DNA of 51,536 nucleotides from Haloarcula rubripromontorii (lineage in GTDB: Archaea > Halobacteriota > Halobacteria > Halobacteriales > Haloarculaceae). Position 1 is the first letter of the stretch; each line of letters opens with the position of its first letter. Positions 19,021 through 26,219 of the stretch are shown here, in pieces. The notes beneath the pieces were generated by a model. The model had not been told where the DNA came from, searched no databases, and saw only the letters and a program-made list of their open reading frames with translations. The stretch lies in assembly GCF_001280425.1 (NCBI RefSeq), contig NZ_LIUF01000011.1, forward strand, positions 1-51,536. The letters run 5' to 3'. Position numbers and translations under genes: made by a program.

Positions 19021-20364
19021 GCCGTTGGCTTGTCGGTGGACTCACGTTCTGCCGACACAGGCGTGTCGGACGCCACGTCAGTCGCATTCACGGTCATAGT
19101 CCCCGACTTCAGGGCGTACTGACAGAACGCCCCTCCAGCGGGGGACTTCTGCCCTCGCTGGAGTTTGAGTGCGAGTTTCCGCGCCACGTTCTTCGCCGCA
19201 TTGTAGTCAGCGTTCACCGTGTACGAACAGTCCAAGCACTCGAAGTGTTGCCCGTCGCGGTTTTCCTCCAAGGTACAGCCACACATCGAGCATTGCTGGC
19301 TCGTGTACTGTGGTTCCACCGTGTCCACGATAATGCCGTCTTCCTCGGCTTTGTAGGCGACCTGTCGCTGTAACTCGCGAAATGCCCACTGCTGGAACTT
19401 CTTGCCGTCGCTGATCCGGTCGCGGATTTGTTCCAAGTCCTCGAACGCGATATGTGTACAGACGTGGCGGCGGGCTTCTTCGACAAGTTCGTTCGAGCAC
19501 CGATGCAGATAATCTTCACTCCAGCGTCCGAATCTGTCACCGATTCGCTGGACCGTCAGGTGGGCGCTTCGCGTACCGGTCTGTTGGAGGCTAGCGCGGC
19601 GGTTTTCGAACTCGTGGCGCGTGTGATTGAAATAGTCGGCATTTCCGACGAACTGGCCTGTTGAGGTCACGGCAATGTGGTCGTCAACGTTACAGTCCAC
19701 GCCAAGCACTTTCGAATGCTCAGCTTTCTCAGGACTGCTCGCATCGATTTCTCGTTTCATTGCCGCGTGCAGGTAGAACTCGTCGGCTTCACTATCGTAG
19801 TGAACGGTACTCGTACTGAACGAGTAGTCGTCGTTCAGCAGATACTCGCCGTGAGGCGTCCCTTCAACGTCATAGGGGAGCTCGTACTCGCATTCGACTC
19901 TCCCGTTGACAGTGGCGAGACTCACCTTGTCGCGGTAGTAGCTGGCGGCTCGCTTGTCGTAGACGATGCTGAATGTGTCGTATTGGGGCCTGCTGGTGTT
20001 TTCACCCTCAGTGAGCCGGTCTACACAGTTGTCGATATCGTCGGTGGCGCGTTTAATCGCCTTCTGCACGAGGTTTGCGTGGAGGTAGTCGGTTTCTTCC
20101 CGTAAGTCGTCGTAGATGGCGGCTTCAGCTTCGCTCTTGCTGGTTACGCAGTCTTCCTCAGGATAGCGCCACGCCCAGTCTGCCGTGTGGTTTGCACAGT
20201 ACTGAAATTTGCTGTTAGTAGCGTGGAGGTCACTCTTGCGGTTGTCAGGTACGTCAAGTCGTACCCGGACTGTTCGAGTCACCTCCCACGCCATGTATCA
20301 CAGTGATATCTACTCTTTATTAGTATTTTTGAATACAAGGGCCAACAATGCCAATATCAGAGGG
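19010..20364 (-). mobile_element. IS1341-type (IS200/IS605 family) TnpB element
   Basis: An element with only tnpB. Boundaries are estimated from where homology of the flanking genes ends: the truncated gene stops matching near 19010-19022 and the orc remnant begins matching near 20365-20380. A small hairpin, GTATT-TTTG-AATAC, lies at 20323-20336 before the gene start, as expected for a subterminal hairpin of the left end. AGCC-GTT-GGCT at the tnpB stop (19019-19029) could be part of the right end and the reRNA (omega RNA). No tnpA is present, so movement would need help in trans. Confidence 0.7.
19017..20294 (-). CDS. tnpB: TnpB RNA-guided nuclease
   Basis: A 425-residue TnpB, the transposon nuclease ancestral to Cas12 that cuts DNA with an RNA made from the element's own end. 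RuvC residues are in place: Asp in LGVDCNVDD, Glu in IAFEDLEQI, Asp in NADYNAAKN. The zinc finger CSMCGC with CLDC lies between the last two. The N-terminal helical part (NSKFQYCANHTADWAW) is typical. All key residues are present, so it may be active. It separates two decayed replication genes, and its 3' end reads towards the truncated gene. Confidence 0.93.
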   Translation of the reverse strand: MAWEVTRTVRVRLDVPDNRKSDLHATNSKFQYCANHTADWAWRYPEEDCVTSKSEAEAAIYDDLREETDYLHANLVQKAIKRATDDIDNCVDRLTEGENTSRPQYDTFSIVYDKRAASYYRDKVSLATVNGRVECEYELPYDVEGTPHGEYLLNDDYSFSTSTVHYDSEADEFYLHAAMKREIDASSPEKAEHSKVLGVDCNVDDHIAVTSTGQFVGNADYFNHTRHEFENRRASLQQTGTRSAHLTVQRIGDRFGRWSEDYLHRCSNELVEEARRHVCTHIAFEDLEQIRDRISDGKKFQQWAFRELQRQVAYKAEEDGIIVDTVEPQYTSQQCSMCGCTLEENRDGQHFECLDCSYTVNADYNAAKNVARKLALKLQRGQKSPAGGAFCQYALKSGTMTVNATDVASDTPVSAERESTDKPTA

Positions 20365-20630
20365 TGCATCATAGAACCGAAATCCAGCAGAAGAGCCTTA
20401 ACGCGCTTACGCCACACCAGCGAGTGGTGTACGACATTTTTAGGGACCGGAGACCGCTGAGTCCGGCCGAGATTCACCAGAAGAACACCGAGAAAGTAGA
20501 CAATCCCCGAACCCAACGGACCGTCCGCGACTACCTGTCGAAGATGGCCCAGTACAATTTTGTTGAAGCAAGGGGTGCCAGCCGAGACCGTGAATACAGT
20601 GTTGTGATGTCGGCTGACATCCAAGAGTAG
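20364..20630 (+). pseudogene. Remnant of a second orc1/cdc6 (C-terminal winged helix only)
   Basis: The 88 codons align with the last 85 residues of the intact Orc at 15145: QKSLNALTPHQRVVYDI, AEIHQKN, RTVRDYLSKMAQYN. The AAA+ domain is missing, replaced by the TnpB element. The frame is still open and could be translated from the ATG at 20364, but without the ATPase it cannot be an initiator. It could still bind origin DNA and act as a competitor, since the wHTH contacts ORB sites. I regard it as a relic. Confidence 0.85.
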
Positions 20631-20687
20631 GGCAGAAATCGCATTGCCACCAAAATTCAAGCCCCCAAGGGCAACTAGGTCGGTTTC

Positions 20688-20764
20688 TTAACCAACGGAA
20701 CGAGCAGTGCTCGGATTTGTTGGTTAATCTCCGTGGACGACTATTCCGGAACCTTCCCGGAAAC
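20688..20764. repeat. Origin-like region, copy B: inverted repeat plus paired GGAA boxes
   Basis: TTAACCAAC (20688-20696) and GTTGGTTAA (20719-20727) form an inverted repeat as in copy A. It is followed by TTCCGGAA (20744-20751) and TTCCCGGAA (20754-20762), about one helical turn apart. A further pair, TTCCCAGAA and CTCCGGAAAC, lies at 20821-20839. The stretch between the orc remnant and the gene at 20882 holds no other gene. I read it as a second origin. Confidence 0.65.
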
Positions 20765-20881
20765 GCTGATCACAAGGTATCAGCTTCGGGCCTTCGGGCG
20801 AAAGTTGATCGAATCTCACGTTCCCAGAACTCCGGAAACCACCCTGCACGGCATTTGGGGGTAGGCGCCGTCGAATCGAGT

Positions 20882-21820
20882 ATGCCACCAGTTCTGGATT
20901 CAAACCCACTAGCTGTCGAGCAGCCGACGCGGGGGGCAGACCGAAACGAGAAGCTAGCGAACCAAGCCGACCCCGCAGCTGACAAGATGCTGCTGCCGTC
21001 GCTCGAAGATGGGATCACGCTACTGGACGTCGACGGCGATCGAGGGGTGCCCATCCTGCAGTCGCTCGTGCTCGACCACCTACTCTTACACGAGGGGCCT
21101 GCCCTCTGGATCGACGCCGATGGCCACGCAACGACGACATCGCTGGCGCAGCTTGCCCCCAGCCGGCGGCTCCTGGAGCGGATTCACATTGCGCGGGGGT
21201 TTACGGCGGCCCAGCACTTCGCGGCCGTGTCCGACCTCCCCGACGCGGTCGATGCGCTGATTAAGGCCTCGATCGGCTCACCACCAGAGCGCCCCCACAC
21301 GAGAGAAAGAGCAGATACAGTGTCGCCCCACACGCCCGCCCTCATCGTCGCGCCGGCCGTCGACGCCCAGTACCGCGCCGACGACACCCTCGGCGAAACC
21401 CACGCGAAAACCCTCCAAGCCCGAACCCTGGCCCGGTTGGCGACCTACGCCGACGGATACGACATCCCGGTGCTCGTCACCCGGGCGCAGCGCGACGACT
21501 TCACGGCGCCGGTCGCGACGGCCGCCGACCACCACCTGGAATGTGAGCAGACCCGGATGGGGCCAAGGGTCGTCGGCGAGGACTTCGAGACGCTCGTCTA
21601 TCCCGTCGACGACGGCGCGTACTACCAGACGACATTCGCGTACTGGCGGCAGTTGCTCGCGGCGCGCGCCACGCAGGTCGGCGTGGAACCGACAACGTCG
21701 ACGCCGTCGACACCGACTCCGGAGCGCGTCGGGACAGGCGTCACCGCTGACGGTGAGACGGTGGCGGCCACCGCAGATCCCTTGCTCGATGCATGGACGG
21801 CAAGCGGCGGAGGGCGATAG
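20882..21820 (+). CDS. Origin-associated protein, possible RecA-like fold (intact copy)
   Basis: A 312-residue protein that lies beside orc genes on haloarchaeal replicons. The pattern of ITLLDVDGDRGVPILQSLV, then ALIVAPAVDAQYR, then a GYDIPVLVTRAQRDDF strand and a C-terminal ECEQTRMGPRVVGEDF resembles the core and end of a RecA/RadA-like domain, but no clear Walker A Lys is visible, so ATP binding is doubtful. Position suggests a role in origin function. The start at 20882 is fixed by alignment with the copy at 18652. It is followed after two bases by the next gene. Confidence 0.8.
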   Translation: MPPVLDSNPLAVEQPTRGADRNEKLANQADPAADKMLLPSLEDGITLLDVDGDRGVPILQSLVLDHLLLHEGPALWIDADGHATTTSLAQLAPSRRLLERIHIARGFTAAQHFAAVSDLPDAVDALIKASIGSPPERPHTRERADTVSPHTPALIVAPAVDAQYRADDTLGETHAKTLQARTLARLATYADGYDIPVLVTRAQRDDFTAPVATAADHHLECEQTRMGPRVVGEDFETLVYPVDDGAYYQTTFAYWRQLLAARATQVGVEPTTSTPSTPTPERVGTGVTADGETVAATADPLLDAWTASGGGR

Positions 21821-21822
21821 CG

Positions 21823-22143
21823 ATGGGGCGCACGAACCCGACGTACCGTGATGCGCTGCGAGCCATCGAAGAGCGCTGGGCGGAGTTCCGCCGGGCACTG
21901 CGGCGTCGCGACCAGCCACGATTTGACCGACTGTTCGAGTACGCCCGCGAGCACGCCGACGCGAGCGGGCTGTTGAACCACCAGAATCCGCTGCTACCGG
22001 CGCTACTCAGCATCGATCTCGAACAGGAGGCCCGCCTCGACGACCACGAGGAACGCCTCGAAGAGCTTGAGCAACGGCTTTCGGAAACCGGGGGCGAACA
22101 GCAGCAATCGCCCGCCGAAGGTACCACTGGAGGTGTAGAATGA
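21823..22143 (+). CDS. Small origin-associated helical protein
   Basis: About 106 residues from MGRTNPTYRDALRAIEERW. It is almost entirely helical and strongly charged, with a coiled-coil stretch near the end (EARLDDHEERLEELEQRL). No enzyme motif is visible. It follows the RecA-like gene by two bases and overlaps the exonuclease-like gene by ATGA. The fixed trio suggests one functional unit at the origin, possibly a protein-protein adaptor. I chose the ATG at 21823 because it directly follows the upstream stop. Confidence 0.78.
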   Translation: MGRTNPTYRDALRAIEERWAEFRRALRRRDQPRFDRLFEYAREHADASGLLNHQNPLLPALLSIDLEQEARLDDHEERLEELEQRLSETGGEQQQSPAEGTTGGVE

Positions 22144-22784
22144 CTGAGTTGACGACAATTGCATTCGATATCGAAACGACGGGATTTCAGGCCGATGATG
22201 AACTCACAGTAGTTGGGTTCGACTCCGCGGTCTCGTCGCGAGTGTTTCTCCATACCGGAACGGCACCACAAACAGGCCTCGCAGATCGGCTCAACGACGC
22301 CCTCCAGACACCGGTACAGCTCTCACTCCACGACAGCGAACAGGAGCTCCTGAACGAACTGGCGACCTTTGTCACATCGACACTCACCCAACGAGATGCA
22401 AAGCTCGTTGCGTACAACGGTGAGCGGTGGAACGGAGGATTCGACCTCCCGTTCCTTCGCACACGGCTCTGTACGCACGGGCTCGAGTGGCCGTTTGGCA
22501 CGTTGCCATACGTCGACGTGATGGATGTCTTCGAGACACGCTTCAATACGAGTGAAGACACACTGAGTGGCGTCTACGAGGAACTGATCGGCGCCGGATT
22601 GAACGACCTGGATCCATTTACCGACAGTAGCGAGGCAGTCACCGCATGGGAGGAGGGAGCCTACGAGCCACTCATCATCCACAATGTCGCGGATATCCGA
22701 CGGACTCGAGCGTTGATGGAGCTTGCAGAACGGTATTGTTCAAAGTCAGATTTCTCTATGAAGTCGCTGGAGCCTATCGCCTGA
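22140..22784 (+). CDS. RNase H-like / DEDD-family exonuclease
   Basis: A 214-residue 3'-5' exonuclease-like protein. Motif ExoI is FDIETTGF (Asp and Glu ligands), ExoII lies in YNGERWNGGFDLPFLRT, and ExoIII supplies Asp in HNVADIRRTRAL. These match the DEDD group with the RNase H fold that trims DNA or RNA. As the last gene of the origin-associated trio it could process primers or single-stranded ends at the plasmid origin; that role is inferred. The four acidic positions look intact, so it is probably active. Confidence 0.85.
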   Translation: MTELTTIAFDIETTGFQADDELTVVGFDSAVSSRVFLHTGTAPQTGLADRLNDALQTPVQLSLHDSEQELLNELATFVTSTLTQRDAKLVAYNGERWNGGFDLPFLRTRLCTHGLEWPFGTLPYVDVMDVFETRFNTSEDTLSGVYEELIGAGLNDLDPFTDSSEAVTAWEEGAYEPLIIHNVADIRRTRALMELAERYCSKSDFSMKSLEPIA

Positions 22785-22834
22785 AGAACTCGCTTCTCAG
22801 TGGGGGTTCGTAAAGGAAAGCACCCGGATGGTTC

Positions 22835-23317
22835 CTACGGTGGGTTACGACCTGCGTTGAGTGGTTCATACGAGTCCGTGTGGTAGGCGACCCGCCAGAG
22901 TTTAAGGACCGCGCGGGTGACCAATTCTTCAGGAGATTGTGAGATACAGGACGCTTCGACCTCGTCTGAATCAGAACTCGCGTTCGGCGGTGGATGATAG
23001 TGTTCTAATCCGGGGACGTGGATATAGTCTCCTGCGTGTGGATGCTTCCCCCAGCGCAGATTCACCCCGTTCGTGTCCGTGTAATGGAACTTGTAATCAT
23101 CTCGTGTCGTCCACTGGATATCGATCCGGGCGTCCTCGGCCCCACACAGTCCATCGTCAAGCATGACTTCGAGGACTGATGGATGGAGGTAGTCGTCGAG
23201 TTCAGGTGTTGCGAGCGGTTCCATCTCCTCGACGACATCACGAATCGTCAGTAGCACCGGCCGATCCGCAGCTCCCCGGAGAGTATGGGTTTCTGCTTGG
23301 TCAGGCGAATCCCGCAT
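22835..23317 (-). CDS. TumE-like toxin
   Basis: 160 residues. The core DDYKFHYTDTNGVNLRWGKH followed by a His-rich tail (HPHAGDYIHVPGLEHYHPPP) fits the TumE toxin family pattern of a YxYHY-like strand, RW(D/G) and closing histidines. The molecular target of this family member is unknown to me. It starts three bases after the stop of a winged-helix gene, the usual order for antitoxin then toxin, and follows the origin genes, where plasmid addiction modules often sit. It is not certain that it is toxic. Confidence 0.75.
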   Translation of the reverse strand: MRDSPDQAETHTLRGAADRPVLLTIRDVVEEMEPLATPELDDYLHPSVLEVMLDDGLCGAEDARIDIQWTTRDDYKFHYTDTNGVNLRWGKHPHAGDYIHVPGLEHYHPPPNASSDSDEVEASCISQSPEELVTRAVLKLWRVAYHTDSYEPLNAGRNPP

Positions 23318-23320
23318 TGC

Positions 23321-23908
23321 TCAGGCAGGGACGCTGTCGTCAGTCGAGCGACGGTCACTATCGACGAACTGCTCGGCGTTGCCGATCGAGAGGGCAGCGT
23401 TCGCGAACGCGAGATTCCGTCGGAGCGTCTTCCACTCACGAATCGTCTCTGGGTCGATCTCGTCCTGTGACCCGGTCTCGCTGAGGGCCTGGTTCGTCTG
23501 GTTGACCGCCAATTCTTCGGGGGAATCAACACCGAATTCGGACCGATATTCGGTGAGCTGCTCGCGCATCTCCTGAATTCGGGTGACGAGTTCATCGGTC
23601 GAGACGTGCTCAAGGATGTCGGCAGCCTGTTCGACGACGAGTGATTCAGGTGAGCGCCGATAGAGCGTGCCACCCTGTTCGCCGGGTGTCGTCTCGACAA
23701 ACCCCTCGTCTGCGAGTGTGTTCAGGTGCTTTCGAGCGGTCTTTGGAGCCGTCCGTGCATCGTCAGCTACCGAATCAGCTGAGACGGGGCTGTACGTATG
23801 TGCAACGACGTGTCGAATGCGCTCGTAGGGCGTCGTTTCGGACTCCCATTCCTCGCTGACCGCCTCGTTGACGTCAGCAAACTCATCTGGTGGGCTTCGG
23901 TCGGTCAT
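23321..23908 (-). CDS. Winged-helix antitoxin / repressor
   Basis: 195 residues from MTDRSPPDEFADVNEAV at 23908, preferred over an ATG four codons earlier. The winged helix spans about 28-85 (YERIRHVVAHTYSPVSADSV, ARTAPKTARKHLNTLADEGF, wing GGTLYRRS). The C-terminal half is helical (TDELVTRIQEMREQLTEYRS) and could bind the toxin or dimerise. This domain layout is common in haloarchaea next to TumE-like proteins. A perfect palindrome 21 bp upstream overlaps the expected TATA box, so the pair probably represses itself. Confidence 0.8.
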   Translation of the reverse strand: MTDRSPPDEFADVNEAVSEEWESETTPYERIRHVVAHTYSPVSADSVADDARTAPKTARKHLNTLADEGFVETTPGEQGGTLYRRSPESLVVEQAADILEHVSTDELVTRIQEMREQLTEYRSEFGVDSPEELAVNQTNQALSETGSQDEIDPETIREWKTLRRNLAFANAALSIGNAEQFVDSDRRSTDDSVPA

Positions 23909-23928
23909 ATAGAAACGCACGGCTCAGA

Positions 23929-23961
23929 GGAATATAGTTCTTTGGCACAGTTCTATATTCC
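23929..23961 (-). promoter_or_regulatory. Palindromic operator/promoter of the toxin-antitoxin operon
   Basis: GGAATATAG (23929-23937) and CTATATTCC (23953-23961) are perfect inverted arms 15 bp apart. On the minus strand CTATATTCC reads as a TATA-like box 21-29 bp before the antitoxin start at 23908. A repressor bound here would block the promoter, as in many toxin-antitoxin operons. Confidence 0.6.
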
Positions 23962-24000
23962 CTCAGTGAAGAGTACACCGGCTGAATCCACCCCGGTGGA

Positions 24001-24020
24001 TTCCGGAAATCGTTCCGGAA
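24001..24020. repeat. Paired TTCCGGAA boxes
   Basis: TTCCGGAA at 24001-24008 and 24013-24020, 12 bp apart, preceded by the palindrome TCCACC-CC-GGTGGA. The same motif pairs occur in both putative origins. It may be an outlying initiator-binding site. The 38 bp up to the insertion sequence show nothing else. Confidence 0.5.
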
Positions 24021-24059
24021 GCCGACGACGAACAATAAGTCAACGCTCTTGTGAAGTAC

Positions 24060-25030
24060 ATTGTTGGTGAGTCAGAGAACTTCTCGGATAATCTGTTTCA
24101 GTGCTTCTCGTCCCGGTTTGCGGAGGACTCGTCGCCGAAGTTGGAACGGTCTGAGATACGCTGTCAGTTTGTCTTTTGAGACACCTCGGTGCGGCGAGAG
24201 CCACCGTCGCGCCAGCGACGCGTGGCTCTCGCACGTGTTCACGTGTGCGTCTTCATCAACGTACTCGCCGTCACCGTGAATTACTGATTCTCGGTGGAAG
24301 CTCTCGTCATCGTCGAGTGGATCGTAGGCCCGAAATCCGTCCGTGTAGACGGTCAGCGACTCCTTCTCGTGGTTGTCGAGAAGGAGTCGCACGGTCGCTT
24401 CATCGGTGGATTTCGCTGGGACGACGTATCGCTGACCGCTGCCGCGATCAACGAGCGTGAACACTGGCGGTTTGTCTCCCTCATACGTTCCTCGTCCGCG
24501 TTTCGAGAGAGCACGCGAGCGCGACTCTTGGTCGCGCTCGCGGCCTTTCTTCCCAGCAGAGACGTAGAACTCGTCAATCTCGACCGGGCCAACGAGGTTG
24601 ATGGCTGGCGCGTCGAGCGTTCTGGCGAACTGCTCGACGCGCCGGCGAAGCGAGCGATACGAAACGTCAATTTCAGCGTCTAGCTGGCGGATACTCGTAT
24701 TGAACCGGAGGAACGAGTAGAACGCGAATAACAGCTTGTCAAGGCCGATCTTCGCGTGCGCGAAGATCGTGCCGGTCTTGTCGTTGAACGTGCGGTCGCA
24801 ATCCTTACAGAGATACCGTTGATACTCTCGATAGCTGCCGTGTTTGATCACCGATTCAGACCGGCAGCGCGGGCAACAGAGGCCCTCGCGCCAGCGAACC
24901 TGCTCCAGCAGGTTCGCGGCGCTCTCCTCTGAACTCAGCAATTCAAATGGGAACATTGCGTCCGGGTGACGCGTTCGCGTCACCCTTGCCCGCTACGCTT
25001 TCACAGCGACAGCTCTACCCGACCAACAAT
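24060..25030 (-). mobile_element. IS1595-family insertion sequence
   Basis: The element is bounded by ATTGTTGGT at 24060-24068 and its complement ACCAACAAT at 25022-25030; the match continues imperfectly inward (AG at similar places). It holds one intact transposase. ISH4-like elements of the IS1595 family have this size. Flanking octamers (TGAAGTAC and CTGCTTCG) are not duplicates, so the insertion site has been rearranged or my ends are off by a few bases. Confidence 0.75.
24072..24956 (-). CDS. IS1595-family transposase (ISXO2-like)
   Basis: About 294 residues from MFPFELLSSEESAANLL. An N-terminal zinc ribbon, CCPRC then CKDC with flanking basic residues, binds the element ends. The DDE-type ISXO2-like domain follows: first Asp in VEIDEFYVSAGKKGRE, second in VYTDGFRAYDPL, and His/Asn residues in EDAHVNTCESHASLARRW near the third acidic site. 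Length and layout match active members. Upstream, 24957-25030 is the element's terminal region. Confidence 0.92.
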   Translation of the reverse strand: MFPFELLSSEESAANLLEQVRWREGLCCPRCRSESVIKHGSYREYQRYLCKDCDRTFNDKTGTIFAHAKIGLDKLLFAFYSFLRFNTSIRQLDAEIDVSYRSLRRRVEQFARTLDAPAINLVGPVEIDEFYVSAGKKGRERDQESRSRALSKRGRGTYEGDKPPVFTLVDRGSGQRYVVPAKSTDEATVRLLLDNHEKESLTVYTDGFRAYDPLDDDESFHRESVIHGDGEYVDEDAHVNTCESHASLARRWLSPHRGVSKDKLTAYLRPFQLRRRVLRKPGREALKQIIREVL

Positions 25031-25247
25031 CTGCTTCGGAAGAGCGAAGCCCGATTTGGGGCCGGTTTTCGCCGAATTAACGTCGATGAATTAGGGATTA
25101 ATCCCGTTGTCGTCGCTTCTCGCGTCGGAATTGGAATGTGGGTAGCCATCGAGACTGATTCGTGCGGGCCGCGGCCACAGCGAACTCGCTCACGGCCACT
25201 CGGGGCCTACTATTGGATTGTTAGGTGGTGGAGCTCAGCACTGCTAC

Positions 25248-25328
25248 TGGCACATCGAAGCCGTCTGGAACGGCTGTCAGTGGCGGGTTATCGGCCGGAA
25301 GGTCGTTACGACGATACGGCGGATTTGA
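25248..25328 (+). pseudogene. Remnant (3' end) of the 60-residue cassette gene
   Basis: This fragment encodes HIEAVWNGCQWRVIGRKV then TTIRRI and stops. It matches the end of the intact gene at 25967-26149 almost residue for residue, and the similarity runs a further 60 bp past the stop (GGCTCAG, ACTGGTCA). The 5' part is absent, perhaps lost when the insertion sequence arrived. The DNA from 25031 to 25247 shows no convincing gene. Confidence 0.75.
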
Positions 25329-25432
25329 GCGCCGGCTTGGATTGTTTCACTGGGGAAGGCTCAGCGAGGACTGGTCAGTCTGGGTACAAATTGACCAGGC
25401 TTATAGAGGGATATTGATATTGTACTGGTACT

Positions 25433-25639
25433 GTGAAGCATCTCTATCGTCGTGTAGATGCGCGGATACGGACTCTATCGCGCGGAGGATACGCAGTTCT
25501 GACAGGTATCTTAACCGGAATTGCTGTCCTTGTATTCTCCTTGTTACTGGGTGATTGGGTCCCTTTTCAGGCGGTGTCGATGTCTGTCACAATAGCTGTG
25601 GTTTATTACATACTTGACCCAAATAACCAAGCAGAGTAA
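25433..25639 (+). CDS. Small two-helix membrane protein
   Basis: 68 residues from a GTG. After a basic start (KHLYRRVDARIRTLSR) come two likely transmembrane helices, TGILTGIAVLVFSLLLG and FQAVSMSVTIAVVYYILD, then a short polar tail. The strong positive charge at the start puts that end inside the cell. No family is recognised with certainty. It lies between two copies of the cassette and its end overlaps the start region proposed for the next gene. Confidence 0.6.
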   Translation: MKHLYRRVDARIRTLSRGGYAVLTGILTGIAVLVFSLLLGDWVPFQAVSMSVTIAVVYYILDPNNQAE

Positions 25640-25970
25640 GGGTCATCGAGCTGTTGGGGGGAGCTTTCTCTTAGACGAAACAGTAGGTACTTTGCCTGTA
25701 CTGACCTGCTCGCCCGCGAACTACTCACCCCAGCGTCCACTCTTCCTTGGCGTCGACGGTAACGGTGCAGCCCACTGTTGGGACAGCTACGACTTCGCTG
25801 TGGCTGTTGTTTCAGTTGACGGCGACGTAGAGAAAGTCGGACTGTCGGAGACGCCCTTCGAGACGCTTTCGGAGTGGTGTGAGTATACTCGTGGCGAGCG
25901 TGGCTGGGACATCGGCCCCCACGTCGGTGGGTCGCTCGTCGACGATCTCGTTCGAGGTGTTGAGGCGTGA
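25614..25970 (+). CDS. Cassette gene 1, hypothetical acidic protein
   Basis: Up to 118 residues; the true start is unclear, and conservation with the decayed copy at 30200 begins only around PLFLGVDGNGAAH. The body WDSYDFAVAVVSVDGDVEKV and WCEYTRGERGWDIGPHVGG suggests a small alpha/beta fold. Its stop overlaps the GTG of the following gene (GTGA), so the two form one unit. I do not recognise a family. Two other copies of this unit, both broken, lie nearby. Confidence 0.6.
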   Translation: MTQITKQSKGHRAVGGSFLLDETVGTLPVLTCSPANYSPQRPLFLGVDGNGAAHCWDSYDFAVAVVSVDGDVEKVGLSETPFETLSEWCEYTRGERGWDIGPHVGGSLVDDLVRGVEA

Positions 25971-26149
25971 GCGAGCTGTCGGTCGCCGAGGCGAACGGCT
26001 TCGTCTACGAGCCGGTGCGAGGGCCGAAGCGGAAAATAGAATTCGAGCCGCGGTCGGATGGAGGCTTCGAGCGCATCGAGGCCGTCTGGAACGGGTGTCA
26101 GTGGCGGGTCACTGGGCGGGAGGTCGTGACGACGATGCGGCGGATTTGA
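25967..26149 (+). CDS. Cassette gene 2, 60-residue hypothetical protein
   Basis: A complete 60-residue protein, NGFVYEPVRGPKRKIEFEPR then GGFERIEAVWNGCQWRVTGRE, ending in TTMRRI. It looks beta-rich and slightly basic. Three copies occur in the replicon: this intact one, a 3' fragment at 25248 and a copy at 30429 with an in-frame stop. The GTG start overlaps the upstream stop. Repeated retention suggests the pair is mobile or selected, but the function is unknown. Confidence 0.7.
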   Translation: MSELSVAEANGFVYEPVRGPKRKIEFEPRSDGGFERIEAVWNGCQWRVTGREVVTTMRRI

Positions 26150-26219
26150 GACTTCAAGCGTTCCGTTTGCACCAGAAAGGCTCAGGGCCTGCTGGTCAAT
26201 ACACGTGCTCGCTGAACTG

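Noticed and set aside
24957-25417. Plus-strand frame across the IS1595 end
   Set aside because: It starts inside the IS terminal region and contains the cassette remnant in another frame; no coding character.
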